Source: Phytophthora quininea (taxonomy: Eukaryota > Oomycota > Peronosporomycetes > Peronosporales > Peronosporaceae). From it: a stretch of 64,000 bases of DNA. The stretch is taken from NCBI GenBank assembly GCA_011947345.1, contig JAAVTG010000023.1, positions 558,001-622,000 of the forward strand. Direction: 5' to 3'. The position numbers were made by a program, and so were the translations under genes. Shown here in pieces: positions 1 through 10,387 of the stretch. The first letter of the stretch is position 1. The number at the start of each line of letters is the position of its first letter. The notes under the pieces were generated by a model, which saw nothing but the letters and a program-made list of their open reading frames with translations, ran no database searches and had not been told where the DNA came from.

Positions 1-478
1 GGATGCTACAGCGGTTCTGGCACAAGTGGTGCAACATCTTCGACGTCGTCGCTCTAGGTTCGTCGATTTGCTGTCATTAGAAATGGTTTGTATATGCCCA
101 TTATGCTGTTGTGGTGCTGCTCTTTCAGTGATGAGTCTGGTGTCGGTGGCGATGTACTTTAATGAGGAAGGCGTGCTGGGGAGCTGGAAGAAGTGGCCAC
201 TGACTCGGTGCTTGCTCTGCGCAACGCCGTGCAGTACGTTCGCTGGCGATCTTCCTCAAGTAAGAGGGTGGCCATGGCGTGTGGTGCTGGTACAATATCG
301 CTGATATTTGTTTTTGTTGCTGCTAAGAAATCGGCCCGACAGACCAACGGCTATTGGCAAAGACATTGACTTTGAGGAGCTGGCTACGCATCCAGACGAC
401 GAACGGGAAATGATACTGAACGCGGAGAGCGGCATGGACTTGGACAGCGACGGTGACGAAGAGATCCGGATCGTGTAA
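1..478 (+). CDS. 3' end of a membrane protein gene, possible ion channel (partial)
   Basis: The gene enters from the left edge. An exon near 3-57 encodes the aromatic stretch FWHKWCNIFDVVAL. After an intron, an exon at about 172-257 encodes GELEEVATDSVLALRNAVQYVRW. After a second intron (donor GTAAGA near 258) an acidic tail ends in EEIRIV with TAA at 476-478. The pair 'W.NIFD.v.l' followed by an arginine-containing helix resembles segments S3 and S4 of voltage-sensor or TRP-like channels. That family assignment is inference from two short segments. Exon borders are approximate. The gene converges with the YIP1-family gene that ends at 649. Confidence 0.4.
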
Positions 479-648
479 CCGAGCCAGCTTTAGATTGTGC
501 AGCAACGCTCTTGTTATCTTGGTGTTGTGGTGTCGGTGAGTGTCGTGTCCGTTGTCGGTTTACTTTCCGGATAAAATTACGTAACAATTGAGAGGACTGG
601 TTGGTGGTGGGCTCGTATTCACTCGTTACGCATGTACAGATCAGTCGC

Positions 649-1844
649 CTAGAAGAAGAGCAGCTTCATGAGAATTGCCCACAGCATGTGGGACGCACTG
701 CAGGAAACAGGACGTTAGAATCAGAATACAAACTTTAGCGTTGCGAGTAGGTTCTAACCTGATGACAGCTAGCACTGGCAGCATCTTCTCCTTCGTCAGG
801 TGCTCCGAGATGACTCCCCAGAGATTATTCAGCAAGAAGAAGAGCGACCAAGCCATTGCCAAGAGCAGCACTACCCAGTCCATCGCATCGATTGGAGACA
901 CGCACAAGATCTGCAAAAAAAAGGTAAAACACCCACCTCATAAGTAACTTCGGTCAAGTTCCAAAGCAATATGCACACGCACCGCTGCCGGGATGAACAT
1001 CAGACTGGAGTAGCCGTAGAGACACACAAGGAAGAGCAGCGTCATGGGCACTTGGAAATATTTGCCCACCATCCAAATCAAGATGGGCAGTCCTAGCAGG
1101 AAGATCTCCACCAAAGTGTACGCGGACGCAAGACGGCTAAAGTCGTACGACCACTCACTGGTGTCGCCTTCGTAGTCCAAAAGGACGCGGCATTGCTGCA
1201 CGATGCCAAGCAGAAAATCAGCGTCGTCGACAGCCAAAACGGACCGTACGCATCCGGGGCCTTCAGTGCCAGCTCAGCAAATGTCGGGTCCTTCTTGAAC
1301 GGCACCAGCGCCCGCATCAAACGCTGCTGGACGTCCGTCGTGTCGACATCAAAATACTAAACAAAACATAACTAAAGTCGTTAAAAATCTTCCAGCATAA
1401 AACTAAGGCCGATCAGCAGCACGTACAGGCTGATAGTAAGCCAATGAGAAGCACCCACACAGCCCTACAGGCCTCAGAGGCTTGTCATTATCGTCGTATG
1501 CAGCATCCTTCTTGGCCCCCATAAGTGAGTCCCGGACTTTGGGGGACATGAGTCCGTCCTCCAGCTCGTCACCTTCCACCACCGAGACCTCTGCACCATA
1601 ACAACAATATTGCACAGCAATTAGCATCCCATTTCGACTATTTTTCCTGCATTAATGTGCATACGTACCAAAGTCGAGGTCGGCACCTCGGTCCTGTGGT
1701 CAAAAGCGACGTCAAGACAGCACAAGCAGCAGCGATCAGAGGCTGAGAGGAAGCGCAAGACAGAGGAGAACATGCTGCAAGTGTTGGACGTCTCAATCGC
1801 CAACGTACGTTCATAGCGCTCGCCGCAGACTTGACGTCGTCCAT
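649..1844 (-). CDS. YIP1-domain Golgi membrane protein (YIPF1/YIPF2 type), with one frame break
   Basis: Six exons fit GT..AG rules: 1809-1844, 1669-1693, 1427-1590, 983-1356, 759-910 and 649-697. The start MDDVKSAASAMN comes from the only exon whose phase fits. An acidic cytosolic N-terminus leads to YFDVDTTDV and then the family signature PDAYGPFWLSTT. Further hydrophobic segments include LVEIFLLGLPILIWMVGKY and LYGYSSLMFIPAA, and the short C-terminus ends in KLLFF. YIP1 proteins bind Rab GTPases in ER-Golgi membranes. Exon 983-1356 is one base short: the frame changes between the first membrane segment and DYEGDTSEW, next to an AAAA run at 1179-1182. The corrected product would be about 266 residues. 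I read the break as a sequence error because the flanking family motifs are intact. Confidence 0.85.
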
Positions 1845-2064
1845 GGTCACTGCCTGGCTTCTTGGAGATCTGGAAGGATTCTGACGCGCAGAGTCTAAAG
1901 TAGAAACTGTAAAAACTGTAAATCATAACGGAATGTTCTAAATTCAGGTGGTCGAGCATGAAGGCAAGTTGCTTTTTCATGGCTGCTGCTTCTTGACAAG
2001 ACACAATTGCGTCACAAGTCAAATGCTGCTGTGGGTGTGTGCAAGATGATTAGCGATTTGTAGT

Positions 2065-3772
2065 TTAGTCTAGGTCCTGCGTGGGCACAACGGGCACGAC
2101 AGGGGCGCTGGCGGTCTCGGCAGCGTCTGCCTCCGCGGCGGCCTCGAGCTCCTCGGCGTCCTCCAGCTGGCCGAGCAGTTCGTCGTCCTCATCGGCAGCG
2201 TCCTCCGCCTTCTTAACGATGGCAGCGACGTCAGCGGCGCTCAGACGCTTGGGGTCATTGGTCACCTCCAGCGTCTTCTGACCAGCCTTGCGCTCCGAGG
2301 CCGTCACCGAGAGCACGCCCTTGGTGCTCACGGTGAAGGTCACCTCGATCTCGGCATCGCCCTTGGGCAGCGGGGTGATGCCCGCAACAGCCAGCTGAGC
2401 CACCAGAGTGTTGTCCTTGGCCATCAGACGTTGTCCCTCGTAGATCTGCAGGAACACAGCCTCCTGGTTGTCCTCGGTCGTCGTGAACGTCTCGGTCGCG
2501 GTGGCAGGCAGTACCGTGTCGCGCTGGATGAGCTCCGACACACTACCGTTGGCCAGAGCCACCGACAGGTTCAGCGGCACCACGTTCACCATGTTCACGG
2601 GCTTCTTCGGCTCGGGGCGTCCACGAGCTCGGCAAGACCCGAAGCCTCGATGGTAGCGCCGAAGGCGATAACCTCGTCGGGCGACAGCTGAGCGTGCACC
2701 GTCTTGCCCTCGAAGCTCTTCTTGATCTGGTTCTGCACCAGCGGGATGCGCGTGGAGCCGCCAGCCAGCACAATGTGGTCAATGTCGTCCTTCTCGAGCT
2801 CGTTCTCCTCCAGGATGGTGTCCACCTCCTTCATGATCTCGGCCACGTAGTCGTAGATGAGTTCCTCAAAGCGCGGGCGCGACAGCTTGAGCGAAAAGTC
2901 CTCTCCTTCCATGAGCGAGTCGACTTCGATGTTGGCCTGGGTCTGGGTGGACAGCGAGCGCTTGGCAGCCTCGCAGGCGATACGCAGACGACTCGAGGCC
3001 TTCTGGTTGGTCTTGACATCCAGCTTGGTCTTGCGCAGGAACGACTTGGCGCAGTGGTCGAACACGGCATTAGTAAAGTCCTCACCACCGAGCGTGTCCT
3101 TGCCCTTGCTGGCCACGACCTCGAACAGTCCCTTGTCGGCGTTGATCAGAGTCACGTCGTGGGTGGCGCCACCAATGTCGAACACCAGCACATACTCGGG
3201 CTTGGGGTTGTTGGCGGCCTCATCCAAACCGTAGGCGATGACAGCGGCCAGTGGCTCGCTCAGGTACGTCAGCACCTTGACACCAGCCTTCTCGGCCGCG
3301 GCGTTCAGCAGCTCGGCGTGCTTGTCGTCGGCGTGGGCGGGCTTGCTGATGACGACGTGCTCGAGCGCCTCGCCAGTGAAGTCCTCGGCCAGGTCCTTGA
3401 GGTTCTGCAGCAGCAGCGCAAGGAACTCGACGGGCGACACGTCATGCGGCTCGCCGTTGCGCTGGGTCTGGGCCTGGGCCACGCCGTCTTGCCGGCGGCC
3501 ACATCGAAGGGCCAGTCCTTGACGAAGGAGCGGTCGGCCACCTCGGCGTGCGACTTGCCCAGAAGGCGCTTGAGGTGGTACACGGTGCTGTCGGCGTGGG
3601 ACGGCAGCTTGTTGACGGCCGTGTCGCCCACGATCACCTCGTCGCCCTCGAAGCACACGAAGGCGGGCGTCGTGCGGAAGCCCTGGTCGTTGGCGATGAT
3701 GTTCACCTTGCCATTGTGCCACACGCCGACGCAGCCGTGCGTCGTGCCGATGTCGATGCCTGCAACCACCAT
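2065..3772 (-). CDS. Atypical HSP70-family protein (HSPA14/Ssz1-like), with two frame breaks
   Basis: Starts MVVAGIDIGTTHGCVGVW, the HSP70 phosphate-1 loop with His-Gly where canonical members have Tyr-Ser. VFDIGGATHDVTL (phosphate 2) and IVLAGGSTRIP (adenosine motif) follow. The beta substrate-binding part is short and the C-terminus is acidic, ending in QDLD rather than EEVD; no full helical lid is visible. The corrected length is about 569 residues, against roughly 640-650 for cytosolic HSP70. STQTQANIEVDSL and LSPDEVIAFGATIEA recall HSPA14/Ssz1, the HSP70 partner of the ribosome-associated complex; this sub-assignment is inference. The frame breaks near 3488 (one C short) and at GGGG 2614-2617, each consistent with one missing base: 1708 nt plus 2 is a whole number of codons. 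No introns seen. Confidence 0.8.
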
Positions 3773-4000
3773 GATTCTATCTACTGCCGGGGATACCAAG
3801 ACTGACGGTGAGTCTGGCGATCGCTGTTTTGTTGGTTGGGAGGGACTGTTGGCTGGGGGCGTATTTAGCTAAACTGCGGAATTTTACGTAAATCCTACTA
3901 TTTGCGCGCGGCCCCTGTAGCACCACTTGGGGGACATTCTGGAGGACACTCCACTTCAACTGATATTGCTATCGTCCTCTGCCGTCCTCCTTATAAGTTT

Positions 4001-7000
4001 TTACGCTCTCTTGGAGCTCTCCGTGAGCTGCTGCGTAGTGATTCTCATGACGGTGCTGACCGGCGCGACACCTGCACGACTCTCGGTGCTGTCACGACTG
4101 GCTACCGCCTCTGTTGTCTTTGGCAGTAGGAAATGGAACACGCTCGCTCCGATCTGAACCAAGTTGCGACTGCGCAGCACCACTGGCGACGACGAGAAGC
4201 TCACCTCTTGTCCATCCACGGATATGGACGAGCGGGCGCTCAGACACTCGATCACGAAGCTGCCTTGGTGCGCATCCCACGAGATCACAGCGTGCGTATT
4301 TGCGATCATCGAGTCGTTCCCGACGTGGCACCCAACGTCGCCAGCAGCAAGACCCTGAAGACCCTGGAAGCCTAGCTCTTGGTACAGCTTGCGCCAACCC
4401 AAGTTCATTCGTCCAAGCACAACGAATGGCTCGAGGAGGAAATACTGGAAACCATGGCCCTGTGGAAACGCAACTCAGTAACTAGTGAAGATATGCCCAG
4501 CGATAGAAGACTCACCTCGAGCTTTGCGTATCCCAGCGGCGACCCACGGTCATGTTGCTGCTTGGGCTCGGCGCAGAGTATGGCATTCTGATAGATCGGA
4601 TGCATCAACAACTTGCTCGCTTCCTGCTCGAACTTCGTCAGAGCGACTGCACTTTCGTACGTCGCTTGGGCATGCTCTAGACGCACGTGAAACTCAAGCA
4701 AGAGTTTGGAACTGAAACGCGTCGTGCATAGTGTGCACACAAATGTCAGCTGAGGCTCGACAAACCGCTCGCATTCCTGAATAACGGACAGCACCTCTGT
4801 TGGCTTGCCAGGTTTATCAGTCTCCGTTGAATCGGGTGCTTCGTAGAAGCCTGGGAACGAGTCACCAGTGTGGTCGCCGCTGAACACCACATTTCCGTGC
4901 TCGTCCTCATACTGACCGCCCTTCGACTGGTTCAACACGACGATCTTTGGAGCGATGCATTTGCGGTCCTTACAAGACTGCTTTCGCAGTCCAGGCCCAC
5001 CGTGTTTCTTCATGTCAAGGCAATAGAGGCATTTCATGCAGTCAGGAGCAGTGCAGCCAGCACATTTCCCGCACCTCATAACTCGTGACCGCGCAGATCG
5101 GGACATCGCATCGAGACGCGTGTCGCTCGCTGGCAGCAACAAGTCTCGTGGGGAGTCGATCGTAGCATCCGAATATGGAAGCGACTCGGAATCCGACCCG
5201 TAACCATACGTGCCAGTTGATACAGAGTCTCTGTCACTCTCCACGGAAGAATAGGCCTCGGACTCATACGTGGCGCTGTCAGCATCACCTGCAGCAACAT
5301 CCTCGTCGACACGTCTGCGTCTTCTCTTTTGCTGGCATCTCCCCGCATTTTGGGGTTGAAGCATTTCCGGTTCCTACATGATTGCTTCCGAAGACCAGGG
5401 CCACCGTATTTCTTCATGTCTTGGCAGTGATCACATTTCATGCAATCTTCAGCCAAACACCCAGCGCATTTCCCACATCGTCGAATTCGTTTATTACCGC
5501 CACCTCTTCGTTTCTGCGGGAAACAAAAGGATGAACTTAGCTGGATTTCTATCAACAACAACGTACGAAAAGAGAATGATACGCACTTTTGGAAGATTCG
5601 TTGGCGCCTCAATAGAAAGGTGGGGGTCGAGCCGTTCAGCAAACAATTTTGCGATAACAACTTGCCCTGGAATCAGCAATGAGAATGAAAGCATCAGCTT
5701 TGCGTTTCACAATGGATACCAGGAGTCGTTTCGTACCTTCACAGAAATGTGGCCTCTCGCACGATTGAATGGCTTACCGTGTAGTAAGCGCTTCAGAGGA
5801 ACCTTAATAGACGATTCACCAGCTCTCATGTCCAGTTTGTCAAGTGCGTCTTTCTCACGCTTGCTGTTTTCTCGAGTGCGCGATTCTAACTTCTCCACGA
5901 ATCTTTTCGGGTCTGAATCGATTATGAACTCCTTCGCCAAATCGCATAATGCGCGGATTTGACCGTCGTTAAAAGCCGCACAATTCCACGCCTAGTACAG
6001 TTAACAAAACGTTAGCCCAATTATTATTATATCACTTCATTTGGAAGACTTACCAACAATTTACGTCGCGATCCGAATAATTCAGGAACGACAAAGTGCA
6101 GCAGCTTTCGAGCGTCCATTTCGTAGGTAGGTGGGCAAATTAATAACCGCTGGCGACATCGACCCGACAGTAATTGTGGCCAAAGCTTTGGGATCTGATC
6201 GGCTGGTCCAGGGACGTCAATTATAGAGATTTGACATTGGAGAGAAGTGAGGACCGATAGGTCTTCCATAAAAACTTCGTAACTTGTCAGGAGAACGTGT
6301 GCTGACACGCGGCTGGAGAAATACTCGTTGCTCAATAGCTGTAACAGGTTTTGTCGGTCATTCTTGTCGCCCCAATAAGGATATAGCTTCGTCAGCTCGA
6401 CGACAATGCACACTCCCATTCTGCAAGATCAGCACTGGCTGCTATCACCATGTGAAATGCAGGCGTATTCTGGGTTGAACAAAGCTGACCCATATATTCC
6501 CCGATCTAAACAGACACAACACATATGAGCAATAATAGTCAGCCATTCAGAGCAACGTAGACACCCACCTGCACACGTTCGCTGTGGCCATTGTCACGCC
6601 CGATTACAATTCCATTGGAGCCCCTCTTGTACGCAGCAAGTAAATCACGACATCGATCTTGACTTGACCACTTTAAAGGTGCATTTGTCCACGCTTGATA
6701 ATTCGTACTTGATGCTTTTACTCCATTTGCCAATGTTTCCCACTCTTCTGCACTCCCCATGCCTGTGCTGTTCTGCTGAAACGGATTGCACGTTATGCTG
6801 CCCTGTGGCGCACCAACGGGTGTATCTTCCGCAAAGCCTCGATAACTATCCGCGTGGGACCTATCCAGCAACAGGTTAAATATCATGTTGAAATACCTGC
6901 ATGTGTGTAAGCACTTACCTCTTCCACTCGTCGTCAAAATCCATGAGGGATCGCTGATGATCTTGGTAGAGTTGGAAAGCAGTAAATTGAGCGAGATCGC

Positions 7001-8397
7001 TAACGCCAGATGCCCTGCGTTTTGGTGCTGGTTGGTCCAATAAACGGGAGCAATACATCTGAAGCTCCGAGACGAGAAAGTCGTTCAGAGACAGATGGTC
7101 GGCTCGCTCAATTATTGCGTCTTCGGAATTCCCAGACTCCAGTGTTGTCAAGTTGGAACGGGGAGATTGCATATCCACATCTGAATCCATCTGCATGGTA
7201 TCTTCGTTTAGACCGGGGACCGACCCTGGTGATTGAGGAGCAGACCCAGTTGTCGTTATTGATTCCGCAGAAGCTGGAGCAAGAATTTCTGCAACTTCCA
7301 GCTCCTGGCCACCTCGTGGTTTGACATCCCCTTGCCCACCACTGGCGGGACCGAACGACGAGGCAGATGGTGTACAATCTGGCCCCATATTGCTCCCTTG
7401 AACAGCATTATCACTTCTTAGCTCCTGTCCGAGACCTTCCGCGTGCTCCTTGAGTGTTGACAGGCACAAACTCTTTAACGTTCCAACATGTCTGAACGCC
7501 AAGAAATAAATCAAAGAACAATGAGGAAACTCAAACCATAGATGATCCCGCGATAACTTACCCTGCACGCTCGTCGACTTTGGCATCCTGAGAGCATTCA
7601 AACATTACGACCTTGTTAGACATCTACGTCTTACAACCACTACTTTTGAACAAACCTTCTTTGCAGGGCTAGCCTTCTCAATTACTTTCGTCGTTGGCGG
7701 GTCTGCTGTCTGTCCGAACACTGATCTGCATCGACGACGTCAACCAATTTAATCAGCTCCGTAATCATTTTGCTAATCGATTCTTGAAGCTTGTTGTAAA
7801 ATACCACACCTCTGAGCCTCATCTTGTCGGAAAACACTGTCCGTGTGCTCCACCCGCGTGGACTCCCCGCTGCTAGCTGGAGGCGCCACGAATGCCGCGT
7901 TGTACGCCTTCTCCAGAGCGTCGTAGACCTGTTCTTCCGATGGATCCGGCGGCGAGTCATACTCCCGTCCCGTGGGGATCTCCGAGAATGGACCGCTCAT
8001 TTTCGCCCGCGCTTCCTCCAGCTTTACTCGTACACGCTCCAGCTCCGCTGCATTGCGGGCTTCTTCGGCCTTCTCCTGGTCACTATACACCATTTATCTT
8101 AGTCTTAAGCCTCCCAGACCCGTCAATACACTCTCACACACCTTGGTGCAGGCTCTTGTAGCTTCACTGCAGCGCTAGCTGCCGCCGTGGTGCGTCGTTT
8201 CTCGGCGCTAAATGGGTGGAAAGCAAGGTACGGAATAAGTTGCCTGCTATAGGGATCTTTAGAAGCAACTATGACGGGCAGACGCACCTGACGGAGCTGC
8301 TCTCCGCCAGCATGGCGAGTGCCGACGCGTGGTGCTCCCTCAGCGCGGCGCCGGCCTCCTGCAGCCGCGCGCGCTGCCGCTCCAGCTCGTCCGCCAT
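4001..8397 (-). CDS. Multi-domain chromatin protein: coiled coil, degenerate SNF2-like segment, two CXXC fingers, C2H2 finger, FHA domain
   Basis: A multi-exon gene in reading order from 8397. A coiled-coil N-terminus (MADELERQRARLQEAG) is followed by a low-complexity region. At about 6600-6060 there is a stretch with SNF2 landmarks (LYPYWGDKNDR, HVLLTSYEVF, LLHFVVPELFGSRRKLLAW), but the ATP-binding site reads IGRDNGHSER, the expected DEAH-like motif reads DVPGPADQ, and the LLTGTP region is LLICPPT, so it looks catalytically dead. CXXC finger 1 (RCGKCAGCLAEDC..) lies near 5400-5490. CXXC finger 2 (RCGKCAGCTAPDC..) lies near 4960-5080, a C2H2 finger (FVCTLCTTRF..H..H) near 4680-4750, and an FHA domain near 4120-4310. 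CXXC fingers bind CpG DNA; FHA domains bind phosphothreonine. Frames change at TTTTGGGG 5348-5355 and near 6400, 7700 and 7830, so this may be annotated as two or more genes. The join at about 7550-7650 uses a plausible intron but is inferred. Confidence 0.6.
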
Positions 8398-8510
8398 GAT
8401 CGCCCACTCTCCCTCGGAATGGTTCGATTGAAACGACGCAAACGTATACTTATGTGTAATTATCCGTACAGTATATGGAAAAAGGTATACTCAAACTGCC
8501 ATTGGTCGTC

Positions 8511-10193
8511 ATGAGTCGCACCAAGCAGAAGGCTCACCGCGGCAAGCGCGGCGCCGGCGCCGACGCCGACGCGCCGACGTCCAACAAGAAGCACCAAGAC
8601 AGCGACCAAGCTAACAGCAGCGCAAAATGACGCCCCAAAGGCCCCCAAGGGCAGTCGCCAATGGGCAGAAGCCACTCTTAGCAAACTCTTAGGCATGCCC
8701 ATTGATACTTTCCTCAGCGAACATTTTGAGAAGAAGCCGTTGCTGGTACGCAAAGCGGACAAAGGCGCGCTATTTGCGAGCGGTCTGTTCTCCAGAAAGA
8801 AGATGCTCAAGGTCATGGAGAAGCAACCGCGCATGAGCTTTGGCAAGGATCTGACCGTGTGTCGCTATGTCAACTCGGAGCGCGAGAACTTTAGCGGCGA
8901 GGACTCGGACGGGCACGCCACGAGTCGGCAAGTGGCGAGGCTGCTGGACCAGGGCTATAGCTGCCAGTTCTACCAGCCGCAGCGCTACGTAGACGGACTA
9001 TACGAGCTCAACGCTGCCTTTGAAGAGGCTTTCGGCGGACTGGCAGGCGCTAGTGCCTACTTGACGCCAGCAAACTCGCAGGCTTTAGCACCACACCACG
9101 ATGATGTGGAGGTGTTTGTGCTGCAAACGGAAGGCCGGAAGAAGTGGAAGCTGTACCACCCGTTGGTGGAGCTGGCAGGCGAGCACAGCTCGGACTTGAG
9201 TGCGAACCAGATCGGCGAGCCGTGGATGGAGATGACGGTCGAAGAAGGCGATCTACTGTACTTTCCGCGCGGCGTAGTGCACCAGGCGTGCACCGATGAA
9301 GAGCAATTCTCGACGCACGTGACAATCTCCGTGTACCAGCACAACACGTGGGCCAACTTTCTGGAGGTGGCGCTGCCCCGCGTCATTCGCCACGCTTTCG
9401 ACTCGGACGTCGCCTTCCGCCGTGGATTGCCTGTCGGCTACTTGAACTACATGGGGACACAATTCCCTGCTGACTCGGACGATGCTAAAGAATTCAGGGC
9501 GTCGTGCAAGAAGCTGGTGGCTAAACTAGCTGAACACGTCGGGGAAAAAACTTACAGGAGTCTGCGGATGAGGCTGCGCTGGATGTAATTGCTAACCGGT
9601 TGCCCCGCCGACGGAGTCCGCAGAAGAAGAATAATGGCGAAGGAGCGAGCCCGCTCGATAGCAATGTCGCCATTCGCTTCAAGAACCGCTCGCACATTCG
9701 GCTCTCGATGGGAGAAGATGAGGAAAAGGAGGCTTTTGTTGCGGTGTATTACTCGCTATCGAACTGCCGGCGGCATCACATGGGCATCTGCTCTTGTGAG
9801 GATGACGACGACGACAAGAAAGATGAGGGCGACGATGAAGGCAGCGAGGATGGCGAGCCTGCCGAGACGAGTAGCGCCGATGGAGACAACGAAGAGGAAG
9901 ACGGTAATGATGACGGGAGCGACGAGGAAGAAGACCTCAGTGCCGCATTTGGGCAGATGCCGCCGCAGCCGAAGAGCATCGTGTTCCCAGGAGAACTAGC
10001 GCAGACGCTTTTGATGCTATACGCATCCTCTGCGTCTGCACCAGGTATCTCGATTGAAGACCTTGCCAAGGATGCCAGCGATGAGATCGCAGTCCGCGGC
10101 ATGCTGCTGCGCCTGTGGACTGAGGGTCTTTGGATGTTACCTCACAGTAAAATGACCAAAACATATACACACATACATACAGCACCATGCTAG
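8511..10193 (+). CDS. NO66: JmjC-domain ribosomal oxygenase (NO66/MINA53 family), with two frame breaks
   Basis: Begins MSRTKQKAHRGKRG, a basic, probably nuclear or nucleolar N-terminus. The JmjC core contains YLTPANSQALAPHHDDVEVF, which supplies the HxD iron-binding pair, then GRKKWKLY, GDLLYFPRGVVHQA with the second iron histidine, and ISVYQHNTWANFLEVALP, typical of the family. These enzymes are Fe(II)/2-oxoglutarate dioxygenases that hydroxylate ribosomal proteins or act on histone H3. A long acidic insert (about 9800-9940) lies in the C-terminal winged-helix region. Reading frames change at AAAA 8624-8627 and near 9557, each fitting one missing base. The 3' end is uncertain: the frame runs to TAG at 10191-10193, but a last intron near 10125-10190 is possible. 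It is divergent from the gene starting at 8397, with 113 bp between start codons. Confidence 0.8.
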
Positions 10194-10387
10194 GTTCATC
10201 GACAAACACTGACCATTTTTCTTTGGGGGAGCAACAGCAGCTTAGTCTCACTGCCTGTGGCTCCCGAATTTCTCTGGTTTCCATCTCCTGCACTGCTCGC
10301 TTCCTTGGGCTGGCAACATTTGCTGATGTTCCTCTCCATTAGCTTTATGACGTTGACGCCTGGCCGATCGCCTCCGCATACAACTGC

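Noticed and set aside
2694..3872. 392-residue open frame on the plus strand
   Set aside because: It is antisense to the HSP70 gene; its Leu/Val-rich translation has no family motifs and is a by-product of the strong third-codon-position bias.
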